This document shows, piece by piece, positions 16,346 to 26,094 of a stretch of DNA of 64,000 nt. Within the stretch, counting starts at the first letter, position 1. The number at the start of each line of letters is the position of its first letter. This DNA comes from Phytohabitans rumicis (GTDB lineage Bacteria > Actinomycetota > Actinomycetes > Mycobacteriales > Micromonosporaceae), in NCBI RefSeq assembly GCF_011764445.1, contig NZ_BLPG01000001.1:7705001-7769000 (forward strand), read 5' to 3'. A program made the position numbers and the translations under genes. The notes under the pieces are model-generated. The model was not told where the DNA came from, ran no database searches, and saw nothing but the letters and a program-made list of their open reading frames with translations.

Positions 16346-19300
16346 AGTCTCCCTGCAACAGCCCTGTCCTGATGGACTCTAGCGTTTCCAGCACCTCTTC
16401 CTTGCGACCGGTGGCGCCGGCGCGGAGGACCAGCTCGTTGACCTTGGTGTAGTACTTGTCGGGCAACGTGCGGTGGACCGTCGCGCCCGTCGGATTCGGC
16501 GACTTCGTGTGCGCCGGCAGGAATACGCCGTTCTCCGCCGCGTTGATGCTGATTCCGTATGCCTCCAGCACTTGCCGCGCCGGGTCCGCAATCGCCTTCT
16601 CGCCCGCCACGATGTGGTGCGCGTCGGTGCCCTCCGGGCGCTGCACGCCGGCATCCACGAGGTTCCTGCCGAGGACCTTGGAACTCGCCTTTTCGGGCTT
16701 CGGCGCGGTCGGCGGCCCGTTCCCCGACTTGGGTGCGCCGGCGGGCGCTGGCCCGGCGGGCGGGGCCGCGATGACCGAACCGGCGGTGCCCTCGCCGCCG
16801 CCCGTCGGCCGGTCGGGGGGCATCGACGTGGCGTGCAACATCGTCGCCACGCCGGAAGCCACGTCGATGGCGGCCTCGCCCATCGCGGCCCCCGAGACGG
16901 CCACTACCGGCACGCCGGCGGGGGCACCGGCCCCGGTCGCGGTGAGGGCCCCACCGCCGGCCGTCCCGACACCGCCGGCGATGAACTGGCCGACGCCGTA
17001 CGCGGCCTCACCGGCGCCGCGGAAGAACTCGAACGTCCGGCTGGGCGGGTCCAGCGACAGTGCGGCTCCGGCGATCGAGCCACCGGGTACGGCGGCGATC
17101 GCCACACCGGCGGTGAATCCGGCGACGGCCTCGCCCAGTGTCGAATCGCGGACCGCGTCGGCAACCTGCTCCACGGCCGCCTGCATGGTGTAGAACGCCC
17201 TCGGGTCCTGACCGGTCGGGTCCAGGTAGGCGACCGGGTTGTTCGCGGCGTACGCGTACGGCTGGAGCAGATCGGCGGCGGCCATCGTCGGGGCGGCGCC
17301 GCCACCGGGCGCGCCGGCCTCGGCCGCCCGCGCGATGAACGTGTCCGCGGGTGCCGCGCCCGCGTCCACCGCGAACAGTTTCGGGTCGACGGTGAGGAAC
17401 CTGCCCAGGACCGGGTCGTAGAGCCGTCCGTCCATGTCGATCAGGCCGAGGTCGGCGTCGTGGTCGTGCCCGGCGAAGCCGCGCTCACCGGTCGTGCGCC
17501 AGTTCGGGTCGAGGTTCGTGCCGAACGCCTCGAACCGTTGGCTGTTGTTGGGAATCGGGGTCGAGTTGGTAAATTCCAATGGCGAGCCGAGCCGGTCGGC
17601 GTGCGGGTAGTTGGTGAACCTGCTCTGGACCGCGCCGGCGACCTCGGTCTTCACGACCTGCGCGACGTTCTTGTCGCCGGCCTGTACGTAGTAGCGGTGC
17701 TCGATGCTGCCGCCGCCGGCCGCCTCGCGGCGCTCGTACAGTCCGGAGATGTACGTGGTCGTGGCGTTCGGGGCGCGGCGCTGCACCCGCTCTTCGGCGG
17801 CGTTGTACCGGAACGTGGTGGTGACCAGGTTCGCCCCGGTGCCCACGGCGACGGAGGTCGGCAGGTTCGCCGGCGACCACGTGATCGCCTGCCGGCCGCC
17901 GGCGACGCCGGGACCGACGCGGCCGACCTGGTTGCCGGCCAAGTCGTAGCTGTAGGCGTTCTGCCCGGCCGCGAAGGCGGCGTTGGGCAGGATGTCGGTC
18001 GCCGGACGGTAGTTGTACGCCCCGACGCCGCTCTTGGACGTGAAGCCGCCGGAGGCGTTGTAGGCGAACGACTCGACCACGTCACCGGGCAACGCGGGGT
18101 CGTTGCCTTGCAACAGCTGCGTCTGCGTCAGGCGGTTGAGAGTGTCGTAGGTGTAGTAACGGGAGCGGTTCGCGCGTACGACGTCGCGCATGTGTTTGAC
18201 GTTGCCGACCGCGTCGTAGCCGTAAAAGAGCTGCAGCACCCTGCCGGGACTGGATATCGCGGACGAGGACGCCAACCTTCCGCTCAACGGCTGGAAGCTC
18301 GACGTCGTCGTGGTGCCGTTGCGGAGCCGTTCCTCGCCGATGCGGTAGCCCTGGTTGTCGTCCACAAAGGTCCAGTACGGCGGGCTCGTGGTGCCGTCGC
18401 TGACGGTGGTGAGCAGGCCGCCGGCGTCGTACGAGTACGTCACAGCGAACGCCTCGCCGGCGGCGCTCGGGTACTCCACGCGTATGGTGCGGCCGAACTG
18501 GTCGTAGCCGTAGCCGAGGCGGTATGTGCGTCCGTCCACGACCTGCTCCGTCGCGGCGAGCAGGCCGCGGTTCGGAGCGCTCGCCGGCACCGCCTCGTAG
18601 CTGAGCCGGGTGATGTCGCCTTCCGCACTGCGCGCCTGCACGAGCTTGCCGATCGTGTTGGCCCCCGGCCCGTCGTAGGCCCAGGTCGCCGCGCCGCGCG
18701 GATCGGCACGCCTGGTCATCCGGCCGAGCTCGTCGTACGTGTACTGCGTCGCGATCCCGCGCGGGTCGTTGTGCGTGGCCACCTGACCGAACGCCGTCCA
18801 GGTGTACGCCTGCCGGCCCCCGTCGCGGGTCGTGACGGCGGTGGTGCGGCCCCACCGGTCGGTGTCGAACGTGGTGACGACGCCGCGCGGGTCCACGGCC
18901 CGGCGCGCCGCGCCGAACGGTCCATACTCGACCTGGGTGACCGAGCCGACCGGGTCCACGGTGGCCGCCAGCGCGTCGTTGACGTCCTTGACCTGCACAG
19001 TGCGCCGGTTCAGCGGGTCGGTGACCGCGACTGCTTCGACCGCCGAGGCGCGGACGACGGAGGTGAACGACGCCACCGACGGCGCCTCGTCGGGCCAGCC
19101 GTACCGCACGTTCGTGACGGCCACGTCGCCGGTGGCGTCTTCGTCCGGCCGGCTCACGGTGATGAGGCGGCCGAGCTGGTCGTACGTGTTTCGGATGACG
19201 CCCTGCGTGGTGTCGCCCGGCAAATGCGGGCGGGACACCGAGAGCGGGCGGCCGTCGTGGTCGAATGTGGACTCGGTGACCACCGTCGTGCCGGCGTACC

Positions 19301-22300
19301 CGTTCGCCCACGTCTCCACGGTCCGGCCGAGCGCGTCCTGGAACTCGGTCGAGGAGGCACCGCCCGCGATCTGTTGCGTGGTGCGGGTGCGGGCCCGCAG
19401 GTTCGCGCTCGTGTCCGTGTCGGCGCGGGCGTACGCGGTGACGGTGTCCCCGTTCGGCCCGCGCAGGCGGACCTGCCTGCCGAAGCCGTCGTACGCGGAC
19501 CGGGTGACGACGCCGTTCGGGTCGACGCGCACGAGCACCTTGCCGAGCTTGGTGTCGGTGACCATCGTCGTGACGTGACCCCTGGGGTTGACCTCCCGCA
19601 CCGGGAAGAGGGTCGCCATGTCGTACCCGGTCTGCGTCGTCCGCGTCGCCAGGCCCGGCGCGCTGACCTGCTGGCTGATCACGTGGCCGTACTCGTCGTG
19701 GACGCCGGTCTCGGTCATGGTGTACGCGGCGTCGTCCGGTTCCCGGATGGCCGTGAAGGGCAGACCGCGGTCGTTGTAGGTGAACGCGGTCGTGCGCACC
19801 TCGGTGTTGCCCTGGCGGATACTGGTGGCCTTGTGCCGCAGTCGCAGGCCGATCAGCCATTGATTGCGCCGGGCCGCGCTGGTGTCGTACCCGCTCTCTT
19901 CGACGGTTCGTTCGATCACCGTCCCGGAGCCGTTGCGCAGCACGGTGTCCGTGGACGTCGCGTTGCCGTTCGCGTCGTACAGCATCACCGTGTCCGACGA
20001 CATCACGCTCCGCCGGGTCCCCGTGGGCGCGGGCAGCATGTCCACACTCCTGGCCGCGCGCTCCTCCACGACGAACGGCACGGAATCCCCGGACAGCTTC
20101 ACCGAGTACCCGATCGGGCCTTGGCGCACCTGTTGCCCCACGGTCACCGCGGTGCCCAAGCCGTGCTGCACCGTCCCGGACGTGGCCAGCGCGTTGGTCA
20201 CCCGGCCGGCGTACGGGTACCAGTGCCGGATCGGCGAACCGGCCGTCGCGTCCACGTGCGTGGCGTTGTCGAAGTCGCGGAGGGCCGTCTCGACCAGGAC
20301 GCTGTTGGTCTCCCCGAACGTCCTGTCGAGACGCCGGGCGAAGCCCAGGTTCCCACGCCCGTACCAGGCGCTCCGGCCGTTCTGGTACCGGAACGTCTGC
20401 CATTTGACCCGGCGCAGCGTCTCCAATGGACTACCGGGTTGCCGCTCCGCCGCGCGGACCATGACGCTGGACACCAGCGGGCCGGCCCGGTTCAGGCACC
20501 AGGTCTGCGCCGATACGCAGCTGGTCGTGCGTTCGTAGACGCGTTCCCCCTGCGCGTCGCGGTGCGAATAGTCGAACAGGATGCTTTCGCCCAGGCCGTC
20601 GCGCGCGACCACGAGCAGGTTGCCTTTGGCGTGGGCACCCCACCGGATCGTCAGCTGGGCAGCCGTGTTGCCGGCCGCGTCGACCAGGCCCGGCGCGTCG
20701 GCCACCAGGATGAGGTCGCTGCTGCCGTCGCCGTCGACGTCGCCGCGCATCGGCAGCGCCCGCTCGGCCAGGCTCATCGTGCCGACCTCTTCGGGCCGGT
20801 ACGTGGAATTCTCCTGCGTCTTGTGGACGACCCAGCGCAGGCTCGCCGGCTGCCGCGGGTCACCGATCGGCACCAGCACGTCGTCGCGGCCGTCGTTGTT
20901 GTAGTCGAGGAACTGCGCGCGGGCGAAGCCGTACGCGCTGACCCGGTACCAGGTCCACGCCGCGTCGCCGATCAACGTGGGCGACCCGGACCCGGTGGCG
21001 AAGCCCTTGCCGGTGTTGACGTGCAGCCGTACCGGGTTGGCCAGGCTCCCGTCGTAGCGCAGGATGTCGTCCAGGCCGTCGCCGTTGACGTCCAACACGC
21101 GCAGCTGCCACTTCCGCGCGTACGTCGTGACCGTGACCTGGCCGCTGTCGTCGCCGGGGTCCGTGTTGGTCACGTCGCCCGCCCAGTACGGCGTAAGGTC
21201 GTAGATCTCCTCCGGGGCGGGCACCGAGGCGTCGATCGTCTCGTTGAACGTCAGCCCGGTGTCGACCCAGCGGGCGCCGCTCGCGTCGATCGACAGCGCC
21301 TTCCACGTCTGGGCCCACACGTACGTGTTCGCGGCGGGCGAGTTGACGAACGTCCACTGTCGCTTGAGTGCGTTGACCGCGCCGTCGCCGTCGACGTCGA
21401 CGAGCGTCGGTGCCTCGCACGGCTCCGGCGTGCCGCCGGCGAAGCCGGTCAGCGGCGACTGGCCCTGGTGGCCGTAGTTCGGCAACGCGCGGCCGGCGTC
21501 GAACCCAGCACCGGGACCGCGGTTGAGGTGCAGCAACAGGTCGGTCCGCCGGCACACCAGCACATCGGCGAGCGCGTCGCCGTTGAGGTCGGCCAGCCAG
21601 AACGGATCCGCGGGTCCGGTCGTCGGTATCACCGGGATGTGATCGCGGGTGAAGGTCGTGCCGGTGGACACGAGCACCTCGCCGTTCGTGTGGATGTCAC
21701 ACGTGCTGACCAGGTCGTCGCGGCCGTCGCCGTTGTAGTCCACGACGCTGTCCTGCGAGATGCACCAGAAGCTGAAGCCGAGGGAGGGCTGCGACCCGAG
21801 CCCGGTGTCCCGCACGGTGTACGGGCTGGCCCGGTTGCCGGTGGCAAGCGCGAGCTGGTACGTCCACGATCCGCTACAGCTGCTCAGCGCCGGGTCACAC
21901 GTGTACCGTGTCGTCGGTGCGGGATACAGGAGGTCGTCGAAGCCGTCGCCGTTCGCGTCGAGCACGATCGTACGACCGACCGCCTGGCTGCCCAGCCCGT
22001 TGCCGAACAGCAGCGGAACGACCGGCCCGTTCGTCGGCGTGGCCGAGAACCCCTGCGAGTTGTCGTACGTGAACGTGGTCGGCGGCTTGCACACCTCACC
22101 GCTCGCGTCGTCGACACACTCGCGCAGCCGCAGGAGCCGGCTGACGTCCGTGCGCGCGTCGTACTCGAACTTGTACCGGCGTACCACCGCACCGCCAACC
22201 ACCGTCTCGATCCGGTTGATCCGCCGCCACTCCAGGTCGCGCAGCCCGCGGTTGAACGACGACCACCCGTCGGCCCGGTCGTCGTACACGAATCGGATCA

Positions 22301-23162
22301 ACCGGTCGTGTGCCCGCGCGCCGGTCCCGGACGAGCGGTGACCGCCGAAGCGCACCTCCGACGGCGCGTACCGGGTACAGGTCAGCACCGGGGTTTGCGT
22401 ACACCGCTGCGTGTACACCATCTCCAGGTAGTTGCCGTTGCGGTCCTGCTCCTCCTTGACCGTCCACCGCCGCTTGATCCCGTCCACTGTGGTCACCGCG
22501 TCGGTGGCGAAGCCGTAGCGCAGGATCCGGCCGTCCTTGCGGCGTACCTCGAAGCCCTCCGGCCCGGCCGCGGCCCCACCCGGCCGGCTCAGCACGACGC
22601 GGGAGAAGGTGTCCACCTCGGTGCGGTACTCCGAACCGTCCGCGCCGTAGGTGCCCCGCACCATCACGAGCAGCTGCCCGTCGAGGCAGAACGCGTCCGC
22701 CCGCCCACCAGGGTCCTCGACCGGCCGCGCGTAGCCGTCCGACTGTGCCGAGGCCAACGCGCAGCGCTCGATCACGGAGAAGCCGGAGACCGCCCAACCC
22801 TCGCCGGCGATCCCGTCGCTGCTCCCGGACGTGTACGACAGCGCGATGCTCGGGGTCAGACCGGCGATCCCCGGCGGCGCCTCGATCGGCACCGTGTACG
22901 TGGAGTGGCCGTCGTCGGTGACGCCGTGCGTGCCGTCCAGCGCGCCCACCGCCGCGGTCGGCTCACGCGGCAGCGGGTCCGTCTCCGCGGCCGACGCCAG
23001 GCGAGGCAACCAGGCCAACGCGACGACCGTGAGCGACGCGGTGACCGCGAGCACGAGCCAGAGCGCGAACCACCGCCGGGTCCCGTCGGCGCGGACCCGC
23101 GCATGCCTCGGCCTCGACCGCCACGATCTATCCATCGACGCAGCATGCGCCGGCACATTCAT
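16323..23162 (-). CDS. RHS/SpvB-type polymorphic toxin with C-terminal AHH nuclease
   Basis: A 2279-residue protein. In order: a membrane segment or signal anchor (about 31-55); an SpvB-like N-terminal domain (YTVPIEAPPGIAGLTPSIAL); seven FG-GAP/VCBS-type calcium loops of the D-x-[ND]-x-DG form (for example DANGDGFDDLL, DYNGDGRDDLV, DVNGDGLDDIL); many YD repeats (YDQLGRLITV, YDELGRMTRR, YDAVGNVKHM); the RHS core GLIDMDGRLYDPVLGRFLTV; YAYAANNPVAYLDPTG; a Gly/Ala/Pro-rich pretoxin stretch; and a final AHH nuclease of about 100 residues (DAHHIVAGEK near 2181, then NGVFLPAH and HRTLPDKYY). The RHS shell is expected to encapsulate and deliver the nuclease. A single copy with one immunity gene; no further orphan tips are seen. 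Confidence 0.9.
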   Translation of the reverse strand: MNVPAHAASMDRSWRSRPRHARVRADGTRRWFALWLVLAVTASLTVVALAWLPRLASAAETDPLPREPTAAVGALDGTHGVTDDGHSTYTVPIEAPPGIAGLTPSIALSYTSGSSDGIAGEGWAVSGFSVIERCALASAQSDGYARPVEDPGGRADAFCLDGQLLVMVRGTYGADGSEYRTEVDTFSRVVLSRPGGAAAGPEGFEVRRKDGRILRYGFATDAVTTVDGIKRRWTVKEEQDRNGNYLEMVYTQRCTQTPVLTCTRYAPSEVRFGGHRSSGTGARAHDRLIRFVYDDRADGWSSFNRGLRDLEWRRINRIETVVGGAVVRRYKFEYDARTDVSRLLRLRECVDDASGEVCKPPTTFTYDNSQGFSATPTNGPVVPLLFGNGLGSQAVGRTIVLDANGDGFDDLLYPAPTTRYTCDPALSSCSGSWTYQLALATGNRASPYTVRDTGLGSQPSLGFSFWCISQDSVVDYNGDGRDDLVSTCDIHTNGEVLVSTGTTFTRDHIPVIPTTGPADPFWLADLNGDALADVLVCRRTDLLLHLNRGPGAGFDAGRALPNYGHQGQSPLTGFAGGTPEPCEAPTLVDVDGDGAVNALKRQWTFVNSPAANTYVWAQTWKALSIDASGARWVDTGLTFNETIDASVPAPEEIYDLTPYWAGDVTNTDPGDDSGQVTVTTYARKWQLRVLDVNGDGLDDILRYDGSLANPVRLHVNTGKGFATGSGSPTLIGDAAWTWYRVSAYGFARAQFLDYNNDGRDDVLVPIGDPRQPASLRWVVHKTQENSTYRPEEVGTMSLAERALPMRGDVDGDGSSDLILVADAPGLVDAAGNTAAQLTIRWGAHAKGNLLVVARDGLGESILFDYSHRDAQGERVYERTTSCVSAQTWCLNRAGPLVSSVMVRAAERQPGSPLETLRRVKWQTFRYQNGRSAWYGRGNLGFARRLDRTFGETNSVLVETALRDFDNATHVDATAGSPIRHWYPYAGRVTNALATSGTVQHGLGTAVTVGQQVRQGPIGYSVKLSGDSVPFVVEERAARSVDMLPAPTGTRRSVMSSDTVMLYDANGNATSTDTVLRNGSGTVIERTVEESGYDTSAARRNQWLIGLRLRHKATSIRQGNTEVRTTAFTYNDRGLPFTAIREPDDAAYTMTETGVHDEYGHVISQQVSAPGLATRTTQTGYDMATLFPVREVNPRGHVTTMVTDTKLGKVLVRVDPNGVVTRSAYDGFGRQVRLRGPNGDTVTAYARADTDTSANLRARTRTTQQIAGGASSTEFQDALGRTVETWANGYAGTTVVTESTFDHDGRPLSVSRPHLPGDTTQGVIRNTYDQLGRLITVSRPDEDATGDVAVTNVRYGWPDEAPSVASFTSVVRASAVEAVAVTDPLNRRTVQVKDVNDALAATVDPVGSVTQVEYGPFGAARRAVDPRGVVTTFDTDRWGRTTAVTTRDGGRQAYTWTAFGQVATHNDPRGIATQYTYDELGRMTRRADPRGAATWAYDGPGANTIGKLVQARSAEGDITRLSYEAVPASAPNRGLLAATEQVVDGRTYRLGYGYDQFGRTIRVEYPSAAGEAFAVTYSYDAGGLLTTVSDGTTSPPYWTFVDDNQGYRIGEERLRNGTTTTSSFQPLSGRLASSSAISSPGRVLQLFYGYDAVGNVKHMRDVVRANRSRYYTYDTLNRLTQTQLLQGNDPALPGDVVESFAYNASGGFTSKSGVGAYNYRPATDILPNAAFAAGQNAYSYDLAGNQVGRVGPGVAGGRQAITWSPANLPTSVAVGTGANLVTTTFRYNAAEERVQRRAPNATTTYISGLYERREAAGGGSIEHRYYVQAGDKNVAQVVKTEVAGAVQSRFTNYPHADRLGSPLEFTNSTPIPNNSQRFEAFGTNLDPNWRTTGERGFAGHDHDADLGLIDMDGRLYDPVLGRFLTVDPKLFAVDAGAAPADTFIARAAEAGAPGGGAAPTMAAADLLQPYAYAANNPVAYLDPTGQDPRAFYTMQAAVEQVADAVRDSTLGEAVAGFTAGVAIAAVPGGSIAGAALSLDPPSRTFEFFRGAGEAAYGVGQFIAGGVGTAGGGALTATGAGAPAGVPVVAVSGAAMGEAAIDVASGVATMLHATSMPPDRPTGGGEGTAGSVIAAPPAGPAPAGAPKSGNGPPTAPKPEKASSKVLGRNLVDAGVQRPEGTDAHHIVAGEKAIADPARQVLEAYGISINAAENGVFLPAHTKSPNPTGATVHRTLPDKYYTKVNELVLRAGATGRKEEVLETLESIRTGLLQGDFVEHQPY

Positions 23163-23215
23163 CGAAACTGCATCGCCACGTTCATCGGCTGGGGCGCGTC
23201 AGCGATGATCGGCGT

Positions 23216-24364
23216 ATGACGCTCGATGTGCCCATCCGTCGCCTCGGCGACCTGCGCTCCCGTACCGCGGAGATGGTTCGTTACCTCGACCGCCTGGTCT
23301 CGGTCGAAACTCCGTCGGAAGATCTGGCGGCCTGCCGCGCCGGCGCCGACGTGGTCGGCGCCGTCGGCGAGGAGATCATGGGCGACCAGGCGGAGCCCGT
23401 CGAGGTCGACGGACGTGTCCACCTGCGCTGGAGCTGGCCCGCCGGCCCGGACCGGCCGACGATCGGGCTGATCGGGCACTACGACACCGTGTGGCCGATG
23501 GGGACCCTGGACCGCTGGCCGTTCACCCTGGACCAGACCGCCGGCACCGCGACGGGCCCGGGCTGCTTCGACATGAAGGCCGGGATCGTCCAGCTCTTCC
23601 ACGCGATCGCGGCGCTGCCGGACCGCGCCGGCCTGGAGGTCCTGCTGACGTGCGACGAGGAGCTCGGGTCGCCGACGAGCCAGGAGCTCGTGCGGGAGCT
23701 GGCCCGCCGCGCCGCCGCCGCGCTCATCCTCGAGCCGTCGGCGGGCGGCGCGCTCAAGACCAGCCGCAAGGGAATCGGCCGGTACCGGTTCGACGTGCAC
23801 GGGCGCGCCGCGCACGCGGGGCTGGAGCCGGAGAACGGCCGCAACGCGCTCACCGTCCTGGGCAAGCTCCTGCTGGACGTCGGTGCCATGGCCCGGCCCG
23901 ACGTGGGTACGACAGTGACGCCGACCCTGGCCGCGGGCGGGACGGCGAGCAACGTGGTGCCCGCGCACGCGTGGCTTCAGGTCGACGTCCGGGTGGCCGT
24001 CGAGGGCGAAGCCGAGCGCGTCGACGATCAGATGCGCGGTCTTGCACCCGGGATGCCGGATGTCACGCTCGCCCTCACCGGCGGCCCGAACCGGCCTCCG
24101 ATGCCGGCCACCTCCAGCGCGGCCCTGTTCGCGCGGGCGACGGCCGCCGCGGCGGTGCTGGGCGTCGGCCCACTGGCGGGCGTCGCGGTGGGCGGCGGAT
24201 CGGACGGCAACTTCACCGCGGCGGCGGGCTGCCCGACGCTGGACGGTCTCGGCGCGGTCGGGGCCGGCGCGCACGCCGAGGGCGAGTACGTCGTGATCGC
24301 GGGCATGCCGGAGCGGGCGGCGCTGGTGACGGAGCTCATCCAGGACATCCGTGGCGGTCGCTGA
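23216..24364 (+). CDS. M20 metallopeptidase (carboxypeptidase G2-like)
   Basis: A 382-residue cytosolic enzyme of the M20/M28 zinc hydrolases. Metal and catalytic motifs are in order: GHYDTVWP (His near 88), GCFDMKAG, the CDEELGS glutamate pair, an EPS ligand segment and GAGAHAEGEYV near the end. A dimerisation domain (RFDVHGRAAHAGLEPENGRNA) sits between. This pattern is the glutamate carboxypeptidase/CPG2 branch, which removes C-terminal glutamate or related residues from N-acyl compounds. It is divergent from the toxin gene with a 53-bp gap. The exact substrate is unknown. Confidence 0.88.
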   Translation: MTLDVPIRRLGDLRSRTAEMVRYLDRLVSVETPSEDLAACRAGADVVGAVGEEIMGDQAEPVEVDGRVHLRWSWPAGPDRPTIGLIGHYDTVWPMGTLDRWPFTLDQTAGTATGPGCFDMKAGIVQLFHAIAALPDRAGLEVLLTCDEELGSPTSQELVRELARRAAAALILEPSAGGALKTSRKGIGRYRFDVHGRAAHAGLEPENGRNALTVLGKLLLDVGAMARPDVGTTVTPTLAAGGTASNVVPAHAWLQVDVRVAVEGEAERVDDQMRGLAPGMPDVTLALTGGPNRPPMPATSSAALFARATAAAAVLGVGPLAGVAVGGGSDGNFTAAAGCPTLDGLGAVGAGAHAEGEYVVIAGMPERAALVTELIQDIRGGR

Positions 24365-24365
24365 G

Positions 24366-24371
24366 TAGCAT
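24366..24371 (+). promoter_or_regulatory. -10 box of a leaderless transcript
   Basis: TAGCAT ends 6 nt before the ATG of the next gene, with no ribosome site between. This spacing puts the transcription start at the ATG, the common leaderless layout in actinobacteria. Confidence 0.4.
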
Positions 24372-24377
24372 CCCGGT

Positions 24378-24839
24378 ATGCCCGGTGGATCCATTGTGTA
24401 CGCCTGCGGAGCCGTCGTCGTCGCGCTGGTGGTCGTCCTTCTGCTCCTCCGGTATCTGGCCAGGGGATCCGCCCGCCGGACGATCAAGTCGGTCGAGAGG
24501 GCGCTGCAGATCTTCCTCGCCGGCGTCAACCGGTCCGACGACGAGCTCGCCCGCGGGCAGATGGTTCCCGAGCAGCGCGAGGCGCTGTCGCCCGGCCGCC
24601 CGGCAAGTGACTTTCCCGAGTACATCGCGCACTGCGAGATCGTGCGCGGGCAGTTCACCCGCGCACGCTCGTCCGACGGCCGCTGGAGCAGCCTCGCCAA
24701 GCTCCTGGTCCGCCTCGACTACCAGAGCGGCACCAGCGTCGAGTTCCTCTTCCTGATGCTGAAGCGGGCGGATGCCTGGCAGGTCGACGCCTGGCAGGAG
24801 GGCGGCTCCTACGACCTGGTCGACTACACAGTGGAGTGA
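24378..24839 (+). CDS. Small membrane-anchored protein of unknown function
   Basis: A 153-residue protein with one N-terminal hydrophobic helix (IVYACGAVVVALVVVLLLLRYLA, residues 6-28), then a basic stretch and a soluble cytoplasmic domain. The domain is rich in charged residues and has a conserved-looking SVEFLFLMLKRADAWQVDAW segment. I do not recognise the family. It follows the M20 peptidase by 13 bp but has its own -10 box. Confidence 0.75.
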   Translation: MPGGSIVYACGAVVVALVVVLLLLRYLARGSARRTIKSVERALQIFLAGVNRSDDELARGQMVPEQREALSPGRPASDFPEYIAHCEIVRGQFTRARSSDGRWSSLAKLLVRLDYQSGTSVEFLFLMLKRADAWQVDAWQEGGSYDLVDYTVE

Positions 24840-24852
24840 CGCCGGGCCGGGT

Positions 24853-26004
24853 TCACGGCACCGTCGCCGGGACGTTGCGGTCGACCTCGTCGCCGACACC
24901 GAGCTGGCCGTAGTGGTTTTGACCCCAGCACTGCAGCGTGCCGGTCAACCTGATGCCGCAGGTGTGGTCGTCGCCGACGGAGATGACCGACCAGCCGGCC
25001 TCATCGAGCAGCCGGCGCGGTGCGTTGCGGTTCGTGTTGTCACCGATGCCGAGCTGGCCGTCCCCGTTGTAGCCCCAGCAGAATCGGGTGCCGTTGGTGT
25101 ATAGCCCGCACGTGGAGGCGTCGTACCAGGTGTTGTCGCGGTGACCACCGGCATCCACGCTGGACCAGTTGCTGGTCGAGCCGACCCGGGTCGGTACGTT
25201 GGTCGAGGTGGTGCTGAGGGTACCGATGCCCAGCTCACCGCTGCGGTTGGCGCCCCAGCAGTAGAGCCGGTGAGCGGTCGAGACGCCGCAGGTGTGCCCG
25301 GCGGAGGTGTCGATGTCGAGCCAGTCGCCGGTGCTGGAGATCGGGGCGGGCGACCACTGGTCGTCGACGTCCCCCATGCCGAGCTCGCTGTGGTAGTTCG
25401 AGCCCCAGCAGTGCGCGGTGCCGGACGTGTTGATGGCGCAGGTGGCGAAGTCGCCTGCCGACACGACCGACCAGCCCGAACTCACCAGGCGCGGTGAGGT
25501 CCACTCGGTCTCCGTGCCGAGGCCCAGGGAGCCGGAGCGGCCGTCGCCCCAGCAGTAGAGCTGAGTGGTGGTGGCGATGGCGCACGTGTGGGAGCCACCG
25601 GCGGAGATCGCCACCATGGTGCGGGCGATGGCGACGCTGCGCGGTGTCAGGTAGGTGACCTTGTCGTTTGTGCCAAGCTGGCCGTAGAAGTTGCTGCCCC
25701 AGCAGTACGCGGTGCCGCCGGTGGTCAGCGCGCAAGCGTGGACGCCTCCGACGCTCACCGACGCCCACAGGACGTTCGGCGTCGTGACCTGCACCGGAAC
25801 GTCCTCGTCGTAGATGAGGACGGCGTAGCCGCCCCAGCACCACAGGGTGTTGTCCGTCTTGATGCCGCAGGTGAGGCTTTGGCCCGCGCTGACGGATATC
25901 CACGAAGACGCGGCGCTCGCGGGTGTGGTGATGGCGACGGCGCCCACGGCGGCGGCGAGCACCGCGACGACCGCGCCGACGCGCAATCGAGCCTTGGAAG
26001 TCAT
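24853..26004 (-). CDS. Secreted seven-repeat RCC1 beta-propeller with paired cysteines
   Basis: A 383-residue protein with a Sec signal peptide (cleavage near TTPASAASS, residue 32) and seven consecutive RCC1 repeats of about 50 residues, each with the form VSAG-x-HTCGI-x-LYCWG-x-GQLG. Seven repeats make one closed propeller. Every repeat keeps two cysteines about 10 residues apart (C-G/A-I ... C-W-G), which could form a disulfide within each blade. Repeat 6 carries an insert (RDNTWYDAS). The ribosome site AGGAGGA precedes the ATG. Bacterial RCC1 proteins act as adhesins or lectin-like binders; no catalytic motif is seen and the role here is unknown. Confidence 0.88.
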   Translation of the reverse strand: MTSKARLRVGAVVAVLAAAVGAVAITTPASAASSWISVSAGQSLTCGIKTDNTLWCWGGYAVLIYDEDVPVQVTTPNVLWASVSVGGVHACALTTGGTAYCWGSNFYGQLGTNDKVTYLTPRSVAIARTMVAISAGGSHTCAIATTTQLYCWGDGRSGSLGLGTETEWTSPRLVSSGWSVVSAGDFATCAINTSGTAHCWGSNYHSELGMGDVDDQWSPAPISSTGDWLDIDTSAGHTCGVSTAHRLYCWGANRSGELGIGTLSTTSTNVPTRVGSTSNWSSVDAGGHRDNTWYDASTCGLYTNGTRFCWGYNGDGQLGIGDNTNRNAPRRLLDEAGWSVISVGDDHTCGIRLTGTLQCWGQNHYGQLGVGDEVDRNVPATVP

Positions 26005-26094
26005 GCGAGAGTTCCTCCTGGACGGAATCGACCTCGATATTTACATCTATTGATACAACATGGGTGCACGGCGACTGCGGTACGGTCGGGGACG

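Noticed and set aside
16323-23162. RHS locus as a mobile element
   Set aside because: No transposase, integrase, flanking repeats or tRNA were found, and base composition matches the surroundings.
16473-23219. A 2248-codon open frame on the plus strand opposite the RHS gene
   Set aside because: It is the antisense shadow of a GC-rich gene with strong third-position G/C. Its translation is Arg/Val/Asp-rich low complexity with no domain, and the minus-strand RHS protein has clear motifs along its whole length.
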